Below, one piece after another: positions 45,952 through 55,524 of a DNA stretch of 64,000 nt. The DNA is from Miscanthus floridulus (taxonomy: Eukaryota; Streptophyta; Magnoliopsida; Poales; Poaceae): positions 20,668,055 to 20,732,054 of the forward strand of contig NC_089594.1 of the NCBI RefSeq assembly GCF_019320115.1. Reading direction: 5' to 3'. The position numbers were made by a program, and so were the translations under genes. The notes beneath the pieces are model-generated. The model did not search any database. It saw only the letters and a list, made by a program, of their open reading frames with translations, and was not told the DNA's origin. The first letter of the stretch is position 1; every line of letters begins with the position of its first letter.

Positions 45952-48180
45952 GCCTCACAAATCAAATAATCACATCTATAACTGAACAAGTAAAATATAA
46001 AAATAAATAAATAATATCAACTCTAAACAGCAGCTTAATCATCAGCATCAGCAAGCAGCGACAACTGCAAAAACAGCAGTAGCAACTCACACAAAGAGAG
46101 AGATACACACAGACGAAAAACAGCAGCGTACAAAAAAAAACACACACACAAAAACAGAAAAGAGAGAGAGAGAGAGACAAACAGAGAGAGAGAGAGAGAC
46201 ACGACACAGAGAGAGAGACACACAGACAGAACAAAAAGACAGAACATGTCCTCAGATTCATTTCAGGATTTGCACCACTAGTATTACAACCTTGACATAG
46301 AACACGTCCTCAGATTTGCCTCCGAAATTACCCAAAAAGTCAGAACAAAAAACACGTCTAAATGGAGAGGTGGTGAGAGTCAACACGAATCTAACCGTGG
46401 GGGCAGGACGTGGAAGAGCGACGGCAAGCTGAAGGTGTGGGAGCCAGGAGCAATCAACTCAATTTTTTAAGGCATATAATGGACTGGATCATAAAAAAAA
46501 TACCCCTGGATATGATCATACAGTGAGGCTCTGAATCACAGAATCTCAGTGGTGGCTACTAGTTTGTTGAAACTCCGCTGCAACTAGGTACAGCTAAATC
46601 AATTGCAAACTCAATTACAGACAATTTCTAGTCCATTTCATACTCAGTTACAATTTAGGATATAGGATAACTACAACTATGGACACATACTGACTACAAA
46701 AATTCCACATTCTGCAGCCATTTAAAAGAATGACACAGCATATAGTTGATGCAACCAGTTGCATTCTAATTGCAGCGGGTTGCAGCTAGCTTATATAGAT
46801 AGGTGAATGCTATCCATATAAGCTCGGCAATGAAATCCTCACCCACAAAATTATACATGCCTGCACACCAAACAATTACATAGGAAACTAATAGATAGTT
46901 ACAAGAATTTCTATGGTGCAATTGCAACTTGGAAAAAAACAGCTAACAGATAAACACACAAGAGGCCATACAATGTAAGCACACTTGCCAACCAAACTAA
47001 TAAGGAACAAGCTTTAGGACTAGCTGCTGAAAATGGGTACTGCACTTGCAGAGGACAATGCGCTAGAAAATAGCAAGAGCTCACAGCTGTTACTAAAAAT
47101 ACAGAAAACAACAATGTTGGCTTAACTCAGGTGCAGCTGAAGAAACAATGCTCAAGCAAACTGGTCTGTCCAACTTGAGCAGCAGAACAACAAAGTACAT
47201 TTCTCAAGCAAAGAGAATAAATTAAGCTTCAGTCACTGACTAATGATTGCTTGAAAAGATGGTTCCCCTATTGCATCAAAATGACATAACAAAAAGGATG
47301 AAACCTTGGTAGCCGGGTGTTACACACGAACTGAGCAAAGTCTCATGCAAACTTGACAAGCAGCAGGATATTAATTCATATAGAGCAAGATTAAGGCTAC
47401 AACTCTCACAGGGATTAAACAAATCAAATAAGTGCTTGCAAGAATATTCAAGTCCTAACCATTGTAGCAGGAGAAAATTACTTTAGTAACATAAGCCCAT
47501 GGCCGAACTGTGAATATGCTTACCTGCCACTTGATGCTACTTACCTACAGAGAACCACCGAGCTGCTATTTTAGTCATTGACCTCTCAATAAGCAACTCA
47601 GCAAACTACTAGTGTCTAAACTGTCTATTGAACATGGCTGCAGCTACTGAATATGTAGCTAACAAACACCCTGCAAGTCGAGCTCTACCTGCATGTTGAA
47701 TTGAACTACCAAAGTCTGTAGAGAACATGTAGCCTGCTACTCACCTGTTGCTCTCACAACACTGAACTCAAATAAAGAACAACAACTGCTGCCAAAAGGA
47801 CTGGGAAGTTGTGGCTGCTGAAAATCACTGCAAGGTACAGAAAGCTAATAGCTCAAACCCCAAATCTCAAAAACAATTCAAATCAACTTCAATTGACATG
47901 ATATTCGAAACAAAGATTCACCAGATCATGTGCAGACTACTCCAACCGAAAATGCCTAAAAAGATTGAGACTTTAACAATTTGGGAAAACATCAAATTTG
48001 TGGTGCTCGAGTGAAGGATTTGTTATGGGTCACCATAGCCTTGATCACACATGTTCTAGCACCAAAACCCCTCAAGAAATCTACCTCAAATTGCTGTCAA
48101 ATCTGACAAACGAAAAATCCCCCAAACAATAGCTCCGAAAATCACAGAAAAATCGATCCAAACCAAACCAAAGAACCTTC
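45952..48180. other. Low-complexity tract and unclassified intergenic DNA right of E3
   Basis: 46080-46230 holds (AC)n, (AG)n and mixed runs that continue the tract left of E3. The remainder to 48180 is AT-rich with many in-frame stops on both strands. No gene or known repeat was recognised. Confidence 0.5.
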
Positions 48181-48420
48181 TTAGATTCTGACAAATCGAA
48201 CACTAACACCAGAAATCAAATCCCGCTCCCACTCCAACCTCCGCTCGCCGCCGCACAGGGGGAAGCGGCGCGCGCGCGAGGACAGCGCCCCGGTTCCCCA
48301 CCCAACCCGCCTGGCGCCAAAGGTTCCGCCCCAGCTCAGCGGAAGGCTCCGCCGCCCACAACTCAGCGGCAGGCGCGGCGCAAGCGAAGCGGCCGGCGAG
48401 GACCTTTGCCCCACCCACTC
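48181..48420 (-). other. GC-rich island resembling a minus-strand first exon
   Basis: About 240 bp of high GC with two overlapping open frames on the minus strand (71 and 77 codons; the first starts ATGGGTGGGGC at 48418). AT-rich sequence resembling leader or intron DNA follows. No protein family was recognised. It could be the 5' end of a decayed or non-coding transcript, or a captured gene fragment. Confidence 0.3.
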
Positions 48421-48737
48421 ACCGTGTGCGCGTTCGAAAGTTCAGTTCGCGGACCCATCAGCGTGGCTGTACGCCCACAAAGCCGCACGAATCTTCAAAC
48501 ACAATCAACGGCCCAGATTTCGACAGATAAAATCCAACAAAATCTGTTTGACAGAAATATAGCAAAACTCAATAAAATAACCGAGGAACTTATCTGCTCC
48601 AATTTTCCTCGTCCTATAGATGAAGCCAGTGGTCTTTGTTAACGTAAAGTCAATGTCTTTTTCTTTTAATTAAACGTGTTAAAAACTAACCAACCAAGTT
48701 GTATCACCAAGTCCTGAATGGCAGGCTGCTTCTACTT

Positions 48738-48745
48738 CTATATAC
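48738..48745 (+). promoter_or_regulatory. Probable TATA box of the first PLAC8 gene
   Basis: ctatatac lies 220 bp upstream of the ATG at 48965, in otherwise mixed sequence. It would place transcription start near 48770 and include an upstream ATG (48832) in the leader. Confidence 0.5.
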
Positions 48746-48964
48746 CTGGGGGAAGACTGAATAGTAGTACTGGTAGATTGACCATTCAGAGGTCAGGGCT
48801 GCTGGGTCAACTCTGATCGTCCAAGATACCCATGGAGTCACCGTCCCCACTTACGTCTCATCAGGGCAGAGGCTCTCAACAAATTTTAAAGGCCAAGAAA
48901 AATATGCACTGTACCGTGCCAGCCCACGTTCTTGGTGCGTACGTACCACGTCCGTCGTCGCGCC

Positions 48965-50725
48965 ATGGCTGTGGCCGGCAGCGACGATTATGCTCCAACC
49001 ACCGGAGCCCATGGCGCCAGCGTGCGCCTCCTCAGCTACAGACTCCCCACGGCCACGCCGCAACTCACCGAGCACCTCCTCCTCGACGGCAAGCCGCAGC
49101 AGAGCGCGCACTGCCTCGGAGAAGGAGAGCTCCCCTCCTTCTGTCGCCGCCGGAAGCCCAGCGACGACGACCACAAGCCGTCCGGCGGCCGCGTCGACTG
49201 GGCCTCGGTCCGCGGGACGTGCACGGAGTGGATCGCGAACCCGATGAACATCGCGCTGGTGCTGTGGCTGCTCTGCGTCGGCGTCTCCGGCGGCATGTTC
49301 GTGCTCCTCCTCCTCGGCCTGCTCGACGGCGCGTTCCCGGCGGCGGCGGACAGGAACCGCTGGATCGAGATCAACAACCAGGTCCTCAACGCGCTCTTCA
49401 CGCTCATGAGCCTGTACCAGCACCCCGCCCTCTGCCACCACCTCTTCCTGCTCTGCCGCTGGCGCCCCGCCGACGCCGCCGAGCTCCGCGCCGACTACTG
49501 CAAGGACGGAGCCGCCGCGGCGCCGCGCCCTGGGGACCGCGCGCACATCGCCGTCGTCGTCGTGCTGCTGCACGTCACCGTGGTCTCCCAGTACGTTCTC
49601 TGCGGCCTCTACTGGGGGTACACCAGGAGCACGCGCCCGGAGATCCTCGAGGACAGCTTCTTCGTGCTTGGCATCGTCGCGCCGGTCGCCGCCGCGGTGT
49701 ACACCGTGTGCAGTCCGTTGGGCAAAGGCGACCGGTGCCACGAGCTCGCCGCCTGCTCCGGACCAGCCTCGGCAGCATCGGCGGCGGCGACAAAGACGAC
49801 GCAGCCCACCACGCCCATTGTTGGGCATGTCGTGGTGGAGCCGGAGTGGGCCGGCGGCATGTTCGACTGCGGCGGCGACGCGGCAGCGGCGACCGGGTGC
49901 CTCTCGCTGTCGTGCACGTTCTGCGTGTTCGGGTGGAACATGGAGCGGGTGGGGTTCGGCAACGCGTGCGTGCACGCCGTCACGTTCGCGCTCCTCTGCT
50001 TCGCGCCGCTCTGGGTGTTCGGCGTCTCGGCGCTGCACATCCACAACGTCGTCATCGGCGACGCCGTGGGCAGCGCCGGCGTGCTGCTCTGCGTGGGCGG
50101 CCTGCTCTACGGCGGGTACTGGAGGATCCAGATGCGGAGACGGTTCGGGCTCCCCGGGAGCGCGGCGTGCTGCGGCTCCAAGTCGCTGACGGACTACGCG
50201 CGGTGGCTGTTCTGCTGGCCATGCGCGCTGGCGCAGGAGGTCCGCACGGCGAGCATGTACCACGTCGACGGCGAGGTCTTCTACTTGAAGGTCGTTGAGG
50301 ACGACGATGATCACGCCGACAGCGGCCAGCCGTTGCTCGGGTCCAAGCATCTTGACGTTTTCAGTGCAGCGGACACGGTTTCAGTGTCACAGGCGTCACC
50401 GGCAAATGATCATCTGGTTGTTGTTCATAACGAAACGGCCATGGATCCACCTGTTCAGGTCGTGGTTGTGCAAGTGGAAGACGAGTGCAGTGTTGTTCGT
50501 CATGGGGAGACGAGCAGTTCTTCTGTTTCGCCATCGGCGACGGCGAGCGAGGAAGATGATGTATCTTCTTTGGAGGCGAAGTCGAACCGAGAAATGTTGG
50601 AAGATGCTGATCGGAATATGTCGTCTGATGAGAGTTGGAGAGTGGAGAAGGTGAAGAGACTGATCAACATGGTCACCCTGGTGTCTCTGCTCATTATTTT
50701 GTACACAAGGGGAATTATTCTGTAG
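48965..50725 (+). CDS. PLAC8/DUF2985 family membrane protein, 586 aa
   Basis: Single-exon gene. The ATG at 48965 has a strong context (gccATGG); the frame upstream lacks another ATG. A DUF2985-type part comes first: a hydrophobic segment at about 96-121, LNALFTLMSLYQHP (about 141-154), CRWRPAD, and hydrophobic segments near 195-212 and 232-250. The PLAC8 Cys-rich domain is at about 295-430: WAGGMFDC, CLSLSCTFCVFGWN, hydrophobic stretches, then CCGS, YARWLFCWPCALAQEVRT. A 130-residue acidic/Ser-rich linker follows, with a final hydrophobic segment (about 570-582) that could anchor the C-terminus. PLAC8 proteins in plants are linked to organ-size control and calcium or metal transport; the role of this DUF2985 subgroup is not known to me. 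Its tandem partner is 1.15 kb downstream. Confidence 0.93.
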   Translation: MAVAGSDDYAPTTGAHGASVRLLSYRLPTATPQLTEHLLLDGKPQQSAHCLGEGELPSFCRRRKPSDDDHKPSGGRVDWASVRGTCTEWIANPMNIALVLWLLCVGVSGGMFVLLLLGLLDGAFPAAADRNRWIEINNQVLNALFTLMSLYQHPALCHHLFLLCRWRPADAAELRADYCKDGAAAAPRPGDRAHIAVVVVLLHVTVVSQYVLCGLYWGYTRSTRPEILEDSFFVLGIVAPVAAAVYTVCSPLGKGDRCHELAACSGPASAASAAATKTTQPTTPIVGHVVVEPEWAGGMFDCGGDAAAATGCLSLSCTFCVFGWNMERVGFGNACVHAVTFALLCFAPLWVFGVSALHIHNVVIGDAVGSAGVLLCVGGLLYGGYWRIQMRRRFGLPGSAACCGSKSLTDYARWLFCWPCALAQEVRTASMYHVDGEVFYLKVVEDDDDHADSGQPLLGSKHLDVFSAADTVSVSQASPANDHLVVVHNETAMDPPVQVVVVQVEDECSVVRHGETSSSSVSPSATASEEDDVSSLEAKSNREMLEDADRNMSSDESWRVEKVKRLINMVTLVSLLIILYTRGIIL

Positions 50726-51879
50726 AGAAGCAGTGGAAATTGGGGATTACAGGAAGTCGATTCTTTATGGAGTTCATTGGTGTGTATATACGTACAGGAA
50801 TACATACTTGTCACAAAAGTGCACAAGATTTAGATGGGATTGTAGTTTTTGTAATAGGGAGTAGTAAAGCCCAATTACGGTTTCTGAAAACAGATGTAGG
50901 CCAACTAGACATATGTTTGTAACTCTATCAGGACGTTTTGCAATGGCATTGAAATGGCAAGGAGTATAAGAGAGGAAAATGATCAGGCCTGGGCACATGA
51001 TTTTCTTGTGTACCTATTCATAATTCTATAAAGAGCAGAGCAGAACAAAATAGAGTTGAGTATGTCTATGAATTTATCAGACACTGGTTTGGCACCTATT
51101 TTTTGTGAACTTATAAAATCTGATTATCACTATTCATGTCCTTTTTTGTGTCTAAATCTGAAGACCTTCAGAGTAAATAGCATACTGAACTCTGAAGTCT
51201 CACATGGTGTGCTGAAAAGCATCTGTCACATGTTTCCTTTTTTTGTGTTTGGATGTCCTGATTACATGTTATCAAACTTATTTATTTTTTTGGTGTACCA
51301 AGTCGATTCAAGTGGTCTAGATAGCATCCACACTAATCATGTATTTGTTAGAATGGTCTTTCTCGGTTTCTCCCATACATTTGGACGTAGCTTTGTCCAG
51401 TCTGAACGGCCGTCCAGTGCAACCTCAACTGAATATTGACAGCATGCCAAAGTTGATTCACTGATGATATGAATATTCTGCATCATCCAGTATCTTCCCG
51501 GAAGTCTGTTATGACATCAGTAATGCAAGAGCTGCATAGCTATGAACCTGAATGCATACACAGTGCACTCGAGACTGAATTGAATTGGTCCATTCACTGT
51601 GCCTGCCCGTCTTGACTTTCCAGTTTCAGTGCTATTCTCTGCTGAAATCTTCTGACAGTTTCAAGCACGAGCAACAAGACCGGGTTGAAGTTTCAGCAGC
51701 AACCTGCCAAATTTGACAGGGGTCATGGGTCAATACTGCACTCTTCTACCAGAAAGAATGCATACCAAGCTACTAATCCCTTTCGTTACAGTTAAAATAA
51801 CCCTAGCCAAATCATATCATGCACTGGGTATATATGTTGAACAGCTGCAACTAACTAGTACAACTAGTAGCTTCAGATC
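50726..51879. other. Intergenic region between the PLAC8 paralogues
   Basis: 1.15 kb, AT-rich, with no ORF of note. It holds the 3' UTR of the first gene and the promoter of the second. A possible TATA box (gtatatatg) at 51829-51837 lies only about 45 bp before the ATG at 51880, so the leader would be very short. Confidence 0.5.
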
Positions 51880-53424
51880 ATGGGAGCTGGAGGGATCATC
51901 ACCCTCGCAGCTCTGATGGACAAGGAGAAGCTTGCAACCATGGAGTCACACGAGACATCAGGCAAGCAAGTCGAACCCCATGGCAAGGCGAAGGAGAGGT
52001 TCCTCGACTTCCTCAGGGCGGCGCCTTCCAAGGACGTATGGCTGCACCGCTTCGGCGTTACCGCCCCGCAAGCCGTCCTCCGCCGCGTCGCTACCGTCCG
52101 CGCGCGCACTGCCGCCTACGCACCGGCAGCCTACGCCCGCCTCTTATCCCTCCGCGCGCCGGCGTTCGTGCGCACCGTGGACTGGCTCGCCCTGCGCGCC
52201 CGGTGCAAGGCCTGGGCTCGGCGGCCCACGAACGCCGCGCTGCTCGTGTGGCTCGCCTTCGTCGTCGCGGGGGTCGCGTTCGTGTTCCTGCTCATGACGG
52301 GGGCGCTCAACTCCGCGGTGCCCGACGCGTCCCGGCGGCGGCGGTGGACGGAGGTGGCCAACCAGGTGCTCAACGCGCTCTTCACCATCATGTGCGTGTA
52401 CCAGCACCCGCGGCTCTTCCACCACCTCGAGCTCCTGCTCCGGTGGCGCGACGCCGACGCCGCCGAGCTACGCGGCGTCTACTGCAAGAACGCCGCCGCC
52501 GGGCCAAGGAGGGAGCGTCTCCACGTCGCCGTCGTGCTGCTGCTGCTCCACGCCACGTGCTTCGCGCAGTACGCCTACTGCGCGCTCTTCTGGGCGTTCA
52601 GCAGCGACACGCGCCCCGACTGGGCCGTCAACTTCTGCATGGGGTTCGGGCTCGCCGCCCCCGTCGCCGCCGCGCTCTACATGGTCTACGGCCCGCTCGG
52701 CAGAAGGATCGTGCAGCTCCCGGAGGTATCCACCGACAACGACGACGAGGCCGTCGCGGTGAAAGATGCGGCGATGGCCAACGAGGAGGCACAGTGCAGC
52801 GCTAGCAGAGTAGCGGTCGCCAGGCCGGAGTGGGCCGGCGGGCTGTTCGACCTCACCGACGACCCGACGGTGGCGGCGCTGTCCCTGACGTGCGCGTTCT
52901 GCGTGTTCGGGTGGAACATGGAGCGCATGGGCATGGGCAACATGTACGTGCACGTCTTCACGTTCGCGCTCCTCTGCGCCGCGCCGGTGCTGGTGTTCGC
53001 GGTCGCCGCGCTCAACATCCACGACCCCACGCTGGGGTACCTCGTCGGCGCCACGGGCGCGCTGCTCTCCGTGCTCGGCCTCACGTACGGGGGCTTCTGG
53101 CGCGCGCAGATGCGGAGGCGCTTCGGGCTGCCGGCTGACCGGTCCATGTGCGGCGACCGGCCGGCCGTGGCGGACTATGTCAAATGGCTGTTCTGTGCGC
53201 CGTGCGCGCTGGCGCAGGAGGTCAGGACGGGCAACTTGTACGACGTGGAGGATGGCAGCTTGTACCACGTGAGGGGCAGCGACGAGGACGCGGCGGCGGA
53301 GGAAAAGCCAACGATGGCGCCTCTGGAGAGGGAGGGGTGCGTCGCGCCATTGACGGCCGACAAGGCACGCGATGGTATTGAGTGTGTAGTTACCGTTGAC
53401 CCGCCGGCGCCGGTGAGGATTTAA
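51880..53424 (+). CDS. PLAC8/DUF2985 family membrane protein, 514 aa, tandem paralogue
   Basis: Single exon. The ATG at 51880 (atcATGG) has a good context. In-frame ATGs at 51916 and 51940 are alternatives, the latter also well placed, so the first 20 residues are uncertain. The domain order matches the upstream gene: hydrophobic segment (about 118-142), VANQVLNALFTIMCVYQHPR (159-178), LRWRDADAAELR, hydrophobic segments (215-235 and 253-270). The PLAC8 region (318-450) has AGGLFDL, TCAFCVFGWNMER, MRRRFGLP, YVKWLFCAPCALAQEVRT. Two cysteines of the first PLAC8 motif are missing (GLFDL for MFDC, and VAAL where the paralogue has GCLSL). The acidic tail and final membrane segment of the paralogue are also absent. 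It arose by local duplication and is probably a membrane protein. Confidence 0.93.
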   Translation: MGAGGIITLAALMDKEKLATMESHETSGKQVEPHGKAKERFLDFLRAAPSKDVWLHRFGVTAPQAVLRRVATVRARTAAYAPAAYARLLSLRAPAFVRTVDWLALRARCKAWARRPTNAALLVWLAFVVAGVAFVFLLMTGALNSAVPDASRRRRWTEVANQVLNALFTIMCVYQHPRLFHHLELLLRWRDADAAELRGVYCKNAAAGPRRERLHVAVVLLLLHATCFAQYAYCALFWAFSSDTRPDWAVNFCMGFGLAAPVAAALYMVYGPLGRRIVQLPEVSTDNDDEAVAVKDAAMANEEAQCSASRVAVARPEWAGGLFDLTDDPTVAALSLTCAFCVFGWNMERMGMGNMYVHVFTFALLCAAPVLVFAVAALNIHDPTLGYLVGATGALLSVLGLTYGGFWRAQMRRRFGLPADRSMCGDRPAVADYVKWLFCAPCALAQEVRTGNLYDVEDGSLYHVRGSDEDAAAEEKPTMAPLEREGCVAPLTADKARDGIECVVTVDPPAPVRI

Positions 53425-55524
53425 CAACAGGTGAAAAAGTGAACAAGCACGAATGTACAAAAGGTGATGTAATGTGTTTTGGCTTGTACATGAATTTCTT
53501 TAGGGAATTTTTTAATTCAAGTGTAGATGGATAGATTGCTACTGTACTTCCTCTATTCAGATCACAATTCATTCTCATTTTACCATAAATGAAACTTCTC
53601 TGACCATTTTTTTTTTCACTTTTCCTAAAAACCACAGGTCTAAAAATCCGTCTTTGGTTCAGGTGATAACCTGATCCTTTGATCTTGCTTCAAGATTCGT
53701 ACATTTGATCTGTTAGATCTTCATCTCATGACTCATAGCCATTGTCTGAACAAATACTATTTTTCATACACCTGGAAAATAGCAAATCCCTATTTTTTTA
53801 ATAAAATACATTAATGTAAAAGTTTAAATAAGTAGGAGTAGGCAGTAAATCTAAAAAATCGAAAAGCATTCATCAAATGAACACATGCCCCTGTGTCGCC
53901 GCCGAGCCACCCATCGTCCGTCCTATTCCTGCCGCGCTGTCACTAGGGGAGGTCATAAGCGCCTATACCGTAAAATCGATTTTCGACGGAATCAAAAAGA
54001 CAAAACTAGTAGAATCGTAACCATAGAATACGCCACTAATCGAAATGCATACATTTGTCTCATACACTATGGGGATGGTGAGAAGAGATATTTTACATCA
54101 TAGAGGGGAATCGGTAACCGTAGGTGCGTGCGACAGCGACGATGGCGCGCGGCCCGCGAGGCTTTTTTCTTCCTGGTGTTTGTCGCCAACGTCCGATGGC
54201 TCGTGCTTGCATCGTCATCGCCTATTTCGACGCAACAACGACTTGATTAGGTAGCTATGATCATTGCCGGCCTCGACGGCTTGTTTTTTTTGTCTCGCAT
54301 GGCGATGGCAAGTTCAGTGTAGCTGTGATGATCCACATCATGGCAGGGTTTGGGTCTTAGGCGAAGGGGACTTTCGGGTGAAGGCACTGCCTAGGAATGA
54401 TGATGTCTTTGTACCTTGGTTCTCTATTATATTCGACGTTTGTGGCATCGGTAGATGTTGTTCCCCTCCCTAAAGGATTTGTTGCGAAATCAAATGTTCC
54501 TCCTTCACTGGCTACAAAGCTTTTCCTGCACCATGTATTTGTTATGGTGGTTGCATGATTTCATGATTCAAAACTAAAAAAATTCAGGCGCTACTGAATT
54601 GGATGAAATTCGAAAATTTTGGGCCGTGATTCAACCAAGTTGACCAGTCAAAAACCACCGACGAACCACGGCTGCGACCGCCGAACCCACCGCGCACACG
54701 GCCACTGTCCATTTGATAGCATTGAAACTCCATGGATAGGGATTGTAGCCAAGTTTGAGCTGTTGGATTTGAGGAAAAGATGGTGGAGGGCAACGGGAAA
54801 GAATGGCAGTGGGGAGGAGCGACCGAGAGGCTGATCTTTGTGTTCGCTTGCGTAGTCACCACTCACCACTAGGTGAGAAAGGAAAGGATTTTTTTTTTTG
54901 AAAAAACTAGGGTTTATAGAATGCACTTTTATACTGGGGAACATATCATTGGGCTTTTGTACTTTATACTGGGCTGAAAATTCAAATTAAGCCGAAATTA
55001 TTTGGCTAATTTGATTTATCTCGGGCCTCACCAATTGGGACGAAATTCGATGACGACTGACGACTAAGCAGTCTGTTCGTCTGGGCTGAAACGATCGTGG
55101 AATATTATTGCTGGCTGGTTTGATGTGAGAGAAAAATACTATTCTGCTTGAAAATTTACGATCAATTTACGATGATGCGAACAAACAGGATTTGAGATTT
55201 TTTTTATTATTATTATAATCCCCGCCGCAAGCCGTCTCGGCCCGCCTAGCAGGCTCTGTCTCCCTCTCCCTCTCCACTCTCGGCCGCCGCATCGCCGCGT
55301 GCCCTCTCGGCGGCCCTCCCGCTCCGCCGCGAGGTCCGACGCCGACCTCGCCTCCCTGGCGAGATCCGCCGTCCTCCTTTCCACGCCCCAATCCCCACTA
55401 CCCTCGAGACGGACGAGGAAGAGCGCCAGCGGGCCTCGACCACCTCCTCGACGGCCGCAACGGCAACAGCCACGGCGGCAGCTGGAGGTGCTCTAACGGA
55501 GAAACCGTTTCGTTTGGCGCTTTC
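53425..55524. other. Intergenic region between PLAC8 pair and PPR gene
   Basis: 2.1 kb. No gene recognised. 54580-54960 is a moderately GC-rich stretch with a 92-codon minus-strand frame and no known motifs. A MITE lies at 55072-55190. 55215-55524 is GC-rich with a CT-rich run (55255-55280), the likely 5' UTR of the PPR gene. Confidence 0.5.
55072..55190. mobile_element. ~119-bp MITE, same family as 63155-63273
   Basis: The ends ctgttcgtct and gcgaacaaacagg are imperfect inverted repeats. The middle shares gctggctg and tgagagaaa-atact with the MITE inside the LINE. It lies about 330 bp upstream of the PPR start codon. Confidence 0.65.

Noticed and set aside
45962..46261. Membrane-like minus-strand ORFs near the E3 right flank
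   Set aside because: Leu/Ser/Cys runs come from (AG)n and (AC)n repeats.
48832..50298. 488-codon plus-strand ORF overlapping the first PLAC8 gene
   Set aside because: Arg/Pro/Ala-rich, without family motifs, in a shifted frame over a well-supported gene; a product of high third-position GC.
48851..50350. 499-codon minus-strand ORF opposite the first PLAC8 gene
   Set aside because: Antisense shadow of the GC-rich gene with no recognisable domain.
52468..53460. 330-codon minus-strand ORF opposite the second PLAC8 gene
   Set aside because: Same kind of antisense shadow; low-complexity Arg/Val/Glu composition.
54584..54862. 92-codon minus-strand ORF as a small gene
   Set aside because: No recognised domain, signal peptide or gene context; may be chance in moderately GC-rich DNA.
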